Positions 6,228-14,037 of a DNA stretch of 64,000 nt are shown here, in pieces. This DNA is from Salinimicrobium sp050750585. GTDB taxonomy: Bacteria; Bacteroidota; Bacteroidia; Flavobacteriales; Flavobacteriaceae. A program made the position numbers and the translations under genes. Under the pieces are notes generated by a model that saw only the letters and a program-made list of their open reading frames with translations, was not told the origin of the DNA and searched no databases. The stretch covers positions 137,974 through 201,973 of the forward strand of contig NZ_JBOJLM010000008.1 of assembly GCF_050750585.1 (NCBI RefSeq). The letters run 5' to 3'. Every line of letters begins with the position of its first letter. Position 1 is the first letter of the stretch.

Positions 6228-8609
6228 ATGGCTAAAAGAAAAGCTGTCAAAAAATCTTCTTCAAAATCCTCTTTTTCGAAGTCCTCGTTGAGGCTTTCCC
6301 CTAAGGGGAAGGTGCTATTGGGAAGCTTTTTGATCTTCTTTGGCCTGGCGCTGTTAATTGCCTTTACCTCTTTTCTTTTTAACTGGCAGGTAGATCAAAG
6401 TACCCTTTCACAGCTCGACAATCGTGAAGTTGAAACTAAAAACCTACTCAGTAAGTTTGGGGCCGCTATAAGCAACTTCTTTATTTATGAGGGATTTGGT
6501 ATTGCAGCCTTTGCATTTGCGTTTCTCACCATTACCACGGGGATCTACTATTTTATGAGCCTGAACAAAAAAGCTTTGTTCCGGTTTTGGTTCTGGGGCC
6601 TTCTGGTGATGATCTGGGTTTCGGTTTTCTTGGGATTCTTTGCTGAATCTAATGCCCTACTTGGTGGTACCGTGGGTTACGAAATAAATGATTACCTTCA
6701 GGATTACCTGGGCTTTACCGGTACCGTACTCCTACTTTCATTTTTGTTCATCGCATACCTGGTGATCAGGCTAAAAGTTACTCCTGAAAAGTTGATTTCA
6801 GCTTTAAAAAGAACTAAAGAAAATATTTCTGAAGATTTCAAAACGTCCTCTTCTGTTTCTGAAGACTTCGGTTCAAAAAATACTTCAGAAGCAACCAAAC
6901 CGGCCACACAACAAAAACAGGCAGAACAGCCAAAGCCTGCAACGCCTGAAGCAGAAAAACCAACACCTCCACAACCCGCTCCCGAAAAAGTTGTAATCCG
7001 TTCAGAAGAAAACCCCGATGATGTGGCGATGGAAGTTGAAACGGCGCACGAAGAAGAAGAACTTGACGATAACCTGAGCCGTAAACTGGTAGAGGATTAT
7101 GGTGAGTTTGACCCAACTCTCGAACTTAAGAATTACCAGTTCCCTACCATTGAACTTCTCAAAGATCACAACGCCAATGGCGGCGGTATTACCATTAACC
7201 AGGAAGAACTTGAGGAGAATAAGAACAGGATTGTTGATACTCTCAAAAATTACAAGATTGATATTGCGCAAATCAAGGCTACAGTTGGCCCTACCGTGAC
7301 GCTATACGAGATCATCCCCGAGGCAGGAATAAGGATTTCGAAGATCAAGAGCCTTGAAGATGATATTGCACTATCTCTTTCGGCTTTAGGTATCAGGATC
7401 ATTGCTCCAATTCCGGGGAAGGGGACTATTGGTATTGAAGTTCCCAATAAGAATTCCACCATGGTTTCCATGAGGAGCGTTATAGCTTCTCCCCGCTTTC
7501 AGAATGCCGAAATGGAACTGCCAATGGCTTTGGGTAAAACGATATCGAACGAGACCTTTGTGGTTGACCTCGCTAAAATGCCTCACCTGCTTATGGCAGG
7601 AGCTACAGGCCAGGGTAAATCTGTCGGTCTCAACGCTATTCTTACTTCCCTTCTTTACAGCAAGCATCCTGCAGAGGTGAAGTTTATTCTGGTAGATCCA
7701 AAAAAGGTAGAATTAACGCTCTTTAATAAAATAGAAAGGCACTACCTCGCCAAGCTTCCCGATACCGACGAAGCTATAATTACAGATAATACCAAGGTGA
7801 TCAATACCCTCAATTCGTTGTGTATTGAGATGGACAACCGGTACGAGTTGCTTAAAGACGCCATGGTAAGGAACATAAAAGAGTACAATGTTAAGTTCAA
7901 GGCTAGAAAACTCAACCCGGAGAACGGCCATAAATTTCTGCCTTATATTGTACTGGTGGTAGACGAATTTGCCGATCTTATTATGACGGCCGGTAAGGAA
8001 GTTGAAGCTCCAATAGCAAGACTTGCCCAGTTGGCACGCGCTATTGGGATACATTTGATCATTGCTACCCAGCGGCCTTCTGTAAACGTAATTACGGGGA
8101 TCATCAAAGCAAACTTCCCTGCCCGTATAGCTTTCAGGGTAACTTCAAAGATAGATTCACGTACCATTCTTGATAGCCAGGGGGCCGATCAACTTATTGG
8201 AAAAGGAGATATGCTATTCACCCAGGGCAACACGCTGCTCAGGTTACAATGTGCTTTTGTTGACACTCCCGAGGTAGATAAGATCACCGAATTCATTGGA
8301 TCGCAAAAGGCTTATGCCGATGCTTATCACCTCCCCGAATACAGTGGAGAGGAAAGTGGCACATCTCTTGATATTGACGTAAGCGACCGGGACAACCTCT
8401 TCCGCGAAGCTGCCGAAGTGATAGTGATCGCACAACAGGGATCGGCATCTTTACTTCAGAGAAAATTGAAACTGGGGTATAACCGCGCAGGCAGGATAAT
8501 TGATCAACTGGAGGCAGCTGGAATCGTGGGACCCTTTGAGGGCAGCAAGGCACGACAAGTACTGGTGCAGGATCTAGAAGGCCTGAACCAGCTGTTAAAT
8601 GAAGAATAG
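6228..8609 (+). CDS. ftsK: DNA translocase FtsK/SpoIIIE
   Basis: A 793-residue protein that pumps chromosome ends through the closing septum and activates dimer resolution. From the N-terminus: a Ser/Lys-rich cytoplasmic tail, four membrane segments (about 20-180), a Pro/Gln/Glu-rich linker (about 210-270), the RecA-like motor with Walker A GATGQGKS at 458-465 and Walker B LVVDEFADL, and the winged-helix gamma domain (GYNRAGRIIDQLEAAG) at the end. I start it at ATG 6228, because the in-frame TTG at 6195 lies just before a -7 element (TATTTTTG, 6198-6205) and would be untranscribed. lolA and lptF follow closely, a common flavobacterial arrangement. Confidence 0.96.
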   Translation: MAKRKAVKKSSSKSSFSKSSLRLSPKGKVLLGSFLIFFGLALLIAFTSFLFNWQVDQSTLSQLDNREVETKNLLSKFGAAISNFFIYEGFGIAAFAFAFLTITTGIYYFMSLNKKALFRFWFWGLLVMIWVSVFLGFFAESNALLGGTVGYEINDYLQDYLGFTGTVLLLSFLFIAYLVIRLKVTPEKLISALKRTKENISEDFKTSSSVSEDFGSKNTSEATKPATQQKQAEQPKPATPEAEKPTPPQPAPEKVVIRSEENPDDVAMEVETAHEEEELDDNLSRKLVEDYGEFDPTLELKNYQFPTIELLKDHNANGGGITINQEELEENKNRIVDTLKNYKIDIAQIKATVGPTVTLYEIIPEAGIRISKIKSLEDDIALSLSALGIRIIAPIPGKGTIGIEVPNKNSTMVSMRSVIASPRFQNAEMELPMALGKTISNETFVVDLAKMPHLLMAGATGQGKSVGLNAILTSLLYSKHPAEVKFILVDPKKVELTLFNKIERHYLAKLPDTDEAIITDNTKVINTLNSLCIEMDNRYELLKDAMVRNIKEYNVKFKARKLNPENGHKFLPYIVLVVDEFADLIMTAGKEVEAPIARLAQLARAIGIHLIIATQRPSVNVITGIIKANFPARIAFRVTSKIDSRTILDSQGADQLIGKGDMLFTQGNTLLRLQCAFVDTPEVDKITEFIGSQKAYADAYHLPEYSGEESGTSLDIDVSDRDNLFREAAEVIVIAQQGSASLLQRKLKLGYNRAGRIIDQLEAAGIVGPFEGSKARQVLVQDLEGLNQLLNEE

Positions 8610-8626
8610 TATAACCACATAAGAAA

Positions 8627-9271
8627 ATGAAAAAAATAATTTTAGTAGTAGCGGCAATAATGACTTTTATGGCAGGAAATGCCCAATCGTCTAAAGAAGC
8701 CAAACAATTGCTTAGCGAAGTTTCCTCGAAGGTGGAATCTTATGACAACATTGTTATTGAGTTCAAATACGGCCTTGAAAATACTGCCGAGAATGTAAAG
8801 CACGAAACCCGTGGCGATGTAAGCCTTGAAGGTGAAAAATACCTGCTCAACATTATGGGCACCACCCGACTTTTTGACGGGGCAAAATTGTACACCATCA
8901 TCCCCGAAGATGAAGAAATCAACATTTCCTCTCATAATCCGGAGGAGGACCAGGATATTAGTCCGTCTAAAATGCTGACCTTTTACAACAACGGGTACAA
9001 AACAGAAATGGGTCCGGTACAGGATCTCAAGGGACGTAAAATTCAGTATGTGAAGCTTACACCTATAGATTCCAACGCCGAGATTAAAGAAATTCACCTT
9101 GGTATTGATAAACAAACAAAGCACATCTATAATATGATCCAAACGCAGGACAATGGCACCAAGATCACTATTACAGTAAACAGTTTCAAGACCAATCAAC
9201 CCCTGCCCCAGTCACTGTTCCATTTCAAGGAAAGCAGGTATAAAGATTATTATATTAACCGGTTAGACTAA
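8627..9271 (+). CDS. lolA: LolA-like outer-membrane lipoprotein carrier
   Basis: A 214-residue periplasmic protein with a clear type I signal peptide (hydrophobic residues 3-15, cleavage after GNA near residue 19). The body is the single-sheet LolA/LolB fold, with the EGEKY-L and LFDGAKLYTIIPEDEEI strands characteristic of the carrier family. It should ferry lipoproteins from LolCDE to the outer membrane. It follows ftsK by 17 bases and precedes an LptF/G permease by 4 bases, so all three are probably co-transcribed; two of them serve the outer membrane. Confidence 0.87.
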   Translation: MKKIILVVAAIMTFMAGNAQSSKEAKQLLSEVSSKVESYDNIVIEFKYGLENTAENVKHETRGDVSLEGEKYLLNIMGTTRLFDGAKLYTIIPEDEEINISSHNPEEDQDISPSKMLTFYNNGYKTEMGPVQDLKGRKIQYVKLTPIDSNAEIKEIHLGIDKQTKHIYNMIQTQDNGTKITITVNSFKTNQPLPQSLFHFKESRYKDYYINRLD

Positions 9272-9275
9272 GTAA

Positions 9276-10727
9276 TTGAAAATACTAGACAGGTACATAC
9301 TTACCAGCTACCTAAGAACGTTCTTTTCGGTCTTTGTGATACTCATGTTCATATTTGTATTACAAACCATCTGGCTGTACATTGGGGAGCTGGCAGGTAA
9401 AGATCTTGATGCAGAGATCATCTTTAAATTCCTGTTATACTTCAGTCCGAAGCTGGTACCGCTGGTACTGCCGCTTACCATTCTGCTTACTTCCATCATG
9501 ACCTTTGGGAATTTTGCCGAAAATTATGAATTCGCAGCAATGAAATCGGCAGGGATATCATTACAGCGGGCAATGCGGCCACTTACTTTTTTTATCTTAC
9601 TGGTAAGTATTACCGCCTTTTTCTTTTCCAATAACGTCATCCCGGCTGCCGAGTATAAATCTATTAACCTGAGAAGGAACATCGCCCAGTTAAAGCCTGC
9701 AATGGCTATTTCTGAAGGAGTATTTAACGACCTGGGCCAGATCAATATTAAAGTTGAAGAAAAATCGGGAGAACGGGGTCAGTATCTTAAGGATGTCATC
9801 ATTCACAAAAAGAACGAGCGCCGCCCCGGAAATTACACCGTAATCAAAGCTACGGAAGGAGAACTGGTAGGAAGCACAGGCTCGAATGTTTTAAGTTTGA
9901 TCCTGAAGGATGGTAACTATTATGATGAGATCATTCCCGATTCTCCGCGCGACAGGCAGAAAAAGCCGTTTGCAAAAAGTTATTTCCAAGAGTACGTGAT
10001 CAACATGGACCTTTCAGGGTTTAACGACATAGATCTTGACGAGGAGAACTACAGCAACTCCCATAACATGCTCAAGATCTCCGAACTCACCCGAACTATA
10101 GATTCTTTCTCTACTTCCTATAACGAGGATTTGGCTTCCTTTTCAAGAAATATGTACAGCCGCACCGGGGTCGAAAATCTCAAGAGAGAAACCACTGCCA
10201 CCGAAGATACAGTCATTGAACCAGAAAAAGGTATTCTACCACTCTATGAAACCCATCAGGCCTCACAGATCGTTAACCTCGCGCTGGGCAATGTCAATGG
10301 TGCATTGGTTACAGTGGTTGGTAAGCGTACAGAACTATCACAGGCTTCAAAACGTCTTAATAAATTTGAAATTGCTCTACACGAGAAGTATGTACTAGGC
10401 TTTGCCTGTATAGTTCTTTTCTTCGTAGGTGCTCCACTGGGAGCCATAATTAGAAAAGGAGGAATGGGATTACCCATGGTGATAGCCGTGCTGTTGTTCC
10501 TTTCCTATCACTTTATTGGGATCTTTGCCAAGAACAGTGCCGAGGAAGGGCAGGTTAGTCCATTCCTGGGAACCTGGCTTTCTACCCTTATTATGCTCCC
10601 TTTAGGAATATTTCTCACCTATAGAGCAACTACAGATCAGGGATTATTCAGCTTTAGCATTCTCTTTGAGCCTATTAAAAAGTTGCTGAAAAGAACGCAC
10701 ATTATGGGTCGTTCCCAAAAGGATTAA
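9276..10727 (+). CDS. LptF/LptG-family permease (YjgP/YjgQ)
   Basis: A 483-residue inner-membrane component of the lipopolysaccharide export ABC transporter. The N-terminal signature KILDRYILTSYL and the segment following it are diagnostic, as is the LGAIIRKGGMG motif near residue 392. Three membrane spans lie in about 1-125, then a periplasmic beta-jellyroll domain (about 130-365), then three more spans. Translation begins with TTG at 9276, four bases after lolA; no ATG exists near the conserved N-terminus. Only one LptF/G homologue is in the window, so the partner permease must be elsewhere. Confidence 0.92.
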   Translation: MKILDRYILTSYLRTFFSVFVILMFIFVLQTIWLYIGELAGKDLDAEIIFKFLLYFSPKLVPLVLPLTILLTSIMTFGNFAENYEFAAMKSAGISLQRAMRPLTFFILLVSITAFFFSNNVIPAAEYKSINLRRNIAQLKPAMAISEGVFNDLGQINIKVEEKSGERGQYLKDVIIHKKNERRPGNYTVIKATEGELVGSTGSNVLSLILKDGNYYDEIIPDSPRDRQKKPFAKSYFQEYVINMDLSGFNDIDLDEENYSNSHNMLKISELTRTIDSFSTSYNEDLASFSRNMYSRTGVENLKRETTATEDTVIEPEKGILPLYETHQASQIVNLALGNVNGALVTVVGKRTELSQASKRLNKFEIALHEKYVLGFACIVLFFVGAPLGAIIRKGGMGLPMVIAVLLFLSYHFIGIFAKNSAEEGQVSPFLGTWLSTLIMLPLGIFLTYRATTDQGLFSFSILFEPIKKLLKRTHIMGRSQKD

Positions 10728-10757
10728 TATCTTTACCGGCAATAATACTGCACATCT

Positions 10758-11894
10758 ATGATTACTGAAACTTCCTTTCAACTACATACCATTAAAGAAG
10801 CTATTGATGACATTAGAGCCGGTAAGGTGATCATTGTTGTTGACGATGAAGATCGTGAAAATGAAGGAGATTTTCTGGCTGCTGCTTCCAAAGTAACCCC
10901 CGAAATGATCAACTTTATGGCTACTCATGGTCGGGGTCTCATTTGCGCCCCTATTACCGAAAAGCGTTGTAAAGAGCTGCAACTTGAAATGATGGTTGGC
11001 AACAGCACAGATCCTATGGAAACTGCTTTTACTATTTCTGTAGATCTTAAGGGGAAAGGAGTAACCACAGGAATTTCGGCATCAGACAGAGCAGAGACTG
11101 TAAAAGCCCTTATTGATCCTGACACCAAACCTTTCGACCTTAGCCGTCCCGGACATATTTTTCCGCTTAAAGCTAAAGAAGGAGGCGTGTTAAGGAGAAC
11201 AGGCCATACCGAAGCTGCTATTGATTTTGCAAGGCTGGCAGGCTTTCCTCCTGCCGGGGTAATTGTAGAGATCATGAATGAAGACGGTTCTATGGCACGG
11301 CTGCCGCAGCTCCTGGAGGTAGCCAAAAAATTCGATCTTAAGGTAGTTTCTATTGAAGATCTTGTAGCTTATAGGATGCAGCACGATTCTCTTATTACCA
11401 AAAAGGAAGATTTTGATATCAACACCCGCTTTGGAACATTTAGGTTAAGAGCCTACCAACAAACTACAAATAAGCAGGTGCATATTGCACTTACCAAAGG
11501 CGCATGGAAATCTTCAGATCCGGTGCTGGTACGCATGAATTCAACGCTCGTCAATAATGACATTTTAGGCACCCTTACAAACGATGCCGATAAGAAGCTC
11601 GATTACATGTTCAAGGCAATAAACGAGGAAGGAAAAGGAGCCATAGTCTTTATTAACCAGGAAAGCCAGTCTCTCAATTTACTGAAAAGACTTGGCGAAC
11701 TTAAAGACCTTCAGAAAACTGGAGAAATGAAAGCGCCCCCGCTTGTAATGGATTCAAAAGACTTCGGAATTGGTGCCCAGATCCTTCACGACCTCGAAAT
11801 CCACAAACTTCGTCTCTTATCTAATACAAAACAGACAAAACGCGTGGGAATGATAGGATACGGACTCGAAATTATCGAGTACGTAAAATATTAA
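10758..11894 (+). CDS. ribB: 3,4-dihydroxy-2-butanone 4-phosphate synthase with degenerate GTP cyclohydrolase II-like domain
   Basis: A 378-residue riboflavin-pathway protein. Residues 1 to about 208 are an intact RibB domain with the DDEDRENEGD motif and RTGHTEAAIDFARLAG. The C-terminal half aligns with GTP cyclohydrolase II (the DFGIGAQIL-DL segment is kept), but the zinc ligands are gone: where active enzymes have a cysteine after HSE and the RCDCG motif, this protein reads NSTLVNN and LTNDADK. QEGRGIGL has become QESQSLNL. So only the RibB reaction (ribulose 5-phosphate to dihydroxybutanone phosphate plus formate) is expected. Comparable RibBX hybrids with a dead A-like domain are known in other phyla. 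Confidence 0.93.
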   Translation: MITETSFQLHTIKEAIDDIRAGKVIIVVDDEDRENEGDFLAAASKVTPEMINFMATHGRGLICAPITEKRCKELQLEMMVGNSTDPMETAFTISVDLKGKGVTTGISASDRAETVKALIDPDTKPFDLSRPGHIFPLKAKEGGVLRRTGHTEAAIDFARLAGFPPAGVIVEIMNEDGSMARLPQLLEVAKKFDLKVVSIEDLVAYRMQHDSLITKKEDFDINTRFGTFRLRAYQQTTNKQVHIALTKGAWKSSDPVLVRMNSTLVNNDILGTLTNDADKKLDYMFKAINEEGKGAIVFINQESQSLNLLKRLGELKDLQKTGEMKAPPLVMDSKDFGIGAQILHDLEIHKLRLLSNTKQTKRVGMIGYGLEIIEYVKY

Positions 11895-12520
11895 ATTTCA
11901 ATAACAGTGTCTTCCAGTGGTCTTCTCACTTTTTTAAGGGAGGCGAAAAGATCATCTTCGGCGCGGTAACCCACAGGTAAAGCAAGTACTGCTTCAAGGC
12001 CGTATTTTTCTAGCTCAAGGATCTTGTTGTATTCATGGGGTTCAAAACCTTCCATGGGGCAGGAATCGATTTTTTCTACTGCACAAACCGTGAGCAAAGT
12101 TCCCAGCACAAGATAAGCCTGGTGAGTGGCCCATACTTTGACTTCGCTAATGGGCTTTTGTTCAAAATCTCCTACTAACGACTCTTTAAAGGGATGCAGT
12201 ATCTCGTCAGGAGTTTTTCGCACATCCTGAACCGTCTTAAAGTAGTTTTCAATAAAAGCCTTGTTCACCGTACGCTCAATGCAGATAACCAGCACATGAG
12301 AGGCTGTGTTTACCTGTTGTTGATTGTACGAGGCTTTCATCAGCTTCTCCTGTACATCCTTATTTTGCACCATCACCAATCTAAGAGGCTGGAGCCCGTA
12401 AGAGGTAGCAGTCAGGTTAAAAGCATTTTTGAGTATTTCTATCTTCCCGGCCGAAAGGAGTTTTTCAGGATCAAATTTCTTTGCTGCGTAACGCCACTTT
12501 AGTGCATCTACACTTTCCAT
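11891..12520 (-). CDS. NAD(P)H-dependent oxidoreductase, nitroreductase family (NfsB-like)
   Basis: A 209-residue FMN enzyme of the nitroreductase superfamily. It begins with the usual ALKWRYAAKKFDPEK segment, where RYA-K-FD contacts the flavin phosphate, and continues with TATSYGLQPLRLVMV and a C-terminal LALPVGYRAEDD loop typical of NfsB-type proteins. It probably reduces nitroaromatics or quinones with NAD(P)H. It is convergent with ribB and their stop codons overlap by four bases. Physiological substrate unknown. Confidence 0.9.
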   Translation of the reverse strand: MESVDALKWRYAAKKFDPEKLLSAGKIEILKNAFNLTATSYGLQPLRLVMVQNKDVQEKLMKASYNQQQVNTASHVLVICIERTVNKAFIENYFKTVQDVRKTPDEILHPFKESLVGDFEQKPISEVKVWATHQAYLVLGTLLTVCAVEKIDSCPMEGFEPHEYNKILELEKYGLEAVLALPVGYRAEDDLFASLKKVRRPLEDTVIEI

Positions 12521-12606
12521 ATCTTAAATTTTCACAAAGATACATTCCTCAAACAGAGGCTGCAAATGAAGAGTGTGGTAAGAAAAAAGGGAAAGATGTT
12601 TTAGAA

Positions 12607-12726
12607 TCAGTCGCGTTTCCGCTCTCTTTTGTCACGGTATAAGTTGTAAACCTTTCGAATCAAGAAAGCACTGACCAATAAAACTCCCAGAATTTCGAGT
12701 CCCAATATCAAATAAAATAACCCCAT
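12607..12726 (-). CDS. Small single-span membrane protein (39 residues)
   Basis: An open frame of 40 codons starting with ATG at 12726. The product has one hydrophobic helix (about residues 3-23), followed by a strongly basic tail (RKVYNLYRDKRERKRD), giving a classic N-out or positive-inside topology. It lies upstream of the nitroreductase on the same strand. No homologue family comes to mind. The composition is typical of real flavobacterial membrane miniproteins, but there is no independent evidence of expression. Confidence 0.5.
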   Translation of the reverse strand: MGLFYLILGLEILGVLLVSAFLIRKVYNLYRDKRERKRD

Positions 12727-12969
12727 ATAGTAATGTTTTGTGGAGTCTTGTTGAATCCAAAAAACCAAATGTACCTTAAAGCATTGTTAAAGGTTACCGT
12801 TATTAGCACAACGTATACAACTTATAACACAACTTTAAATACACTATTTTATAAAATCAGGTATTTTTAAGATAAATCCTTTACATTTTTTTACGGATTA
12901 CCTTATCCAAAGAGGATTTATGAGAGTAAATTAAAAATAAACTAAAGACCAAAAGAAAAAAACCACTAG

Positions 12970-14037
12970 ATGGAAATTTTTGTAAAAGCTCTTCCTGTTG
13001 AAGAGATTATTGAAAGCTTATCCAAACAATTTAGAACTCCACTTAAAAAAGATGCGGGAGAACTCACCATAGAACTCCCTGAAAAGCTCGGGCAGGGCTT
13101 CATTAGAGGAACCAGCTTTGATTCGGGCGTAGGAATCATTGAATACAATGTTACCTTTTATAAGGATATGGAGATCCATTTTACTATAAACCAAACACAC
13201 CCTTTAAAATTCATATTTTGTTCTGAAGGTAGGGTAAATCACGCCTTTGAGGAAAACGAAGACATTCATACCATAGATACCTACCAAAATGTGATCGTTT
13301 CCAGTAGCGGGTACAACGGCCATGTGCTTTATTTTAAAGCCAATGAGACCTCGCATGTTTTTAGCCTGGAGATCATTCGGGCCGATTTCAGTAAAAGAAA
13401 GAACTTTGGGTACAAAGATATCGGGCCACGCCTGGAGCAGCTGTTTAAAGATGACGTAGCCAAGGAGCTTTTCTTCTACCAGGGTAATTACAGCATTCAA
13501 GCTGCCGATATTGTAGAAGACATCGCTAAAAAAGATCATACCGGCTTTTTGCGTTTCATATACTTAGAAGGTAAAGCTTATGAGATGCTTACCAAACAAA
13601 TAAGCCAGTTCATAGATGATCAGCAAAGCGACAATAAATCCACCATGCTTAGAAGAAGTGATGTGGAAAAAGTAAAAAGAGCCGTAGACGTCATTAATCA
13701 GGATCTCAATAAAAATTATTCTGTTGATGAGCTGGCCAAAGAAGTAGGAACCAATGTAAATAAATTACAGGAAGGTTTCAGGTACATGTTCAACCTCACC
13801 GTGAATAAATATGTACAACAGGTAAAGCTCGAAGCTGCAAAAGAAATGCTTAGTCAATCAGATCAAAACATATCTCAAATTGTTGGTCAGATTGGGCTCA
13901 ACAACCGAAGCTATTTTTCAAAGATCTTCAAAGAGAAATACGGTGTAAGCCCCAAGTACTTTCTCAATAACAAGTTCAACGAGAGCGAACATAGTACCGA
14001 AAATGAGGAAGACGACGATGAGCACGGGAAAAATTAG
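12970..14037 (+). CDS. AraC-family transcriptional regulator
   Basis: A 355-residue regulator. Residues about 235-335 form the double helix-turn-helix AraC DNA-binding domain: VDELAKEVGTNVNKLQEGF is the first HTH and SQIVGQIGLNNRSYFSKIF the second, ending in KEKYGVSPKYF. The N-terminal 230 residues are a cupin-like sensing region without a recognisable ligand motif. The C-terminus is a run of acidic residues. It stands alone, with a 240-base AT-rich spacer upstream and a four-base stop overlap with ligD on the opposite strand. Target genes cannot be deduced; the adjacent ligD-ku pair is convergent, so proximity gives no regulatory hint. Confidence 0.9.
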   Translation: MEIFVKALPVEEIIESLSKQFRTPLKKDAGELTIELPEKLGQGFIRGTSFDSGVGIIEYNVTFYKDMEIHFTINQTHPLKFIFCSEGRVNHAFEENEDIHTIDTYQNVIVSSSGYNGHVLYFKANETSHVFSLEIIRADFSKRKNFGYKDIGPRLEQLFKDDVAKELFFYQGNYSIQAADIVEDIAKKDHTGFLRFIYLEGKAYEMLTKQISQFIDDQQSDNKSTMLRRSDVEKVKRAVDVINQDLNKNYSVDELAKEVGTNVNKLQEGFRYMFNLTVNKYVQQVKLEAAKEMLSQSDQNISQIVGQIGLNNRSYFSKIFKEKYGVSPKYFLNNKFNESEHSTENEEDDDEHGKN

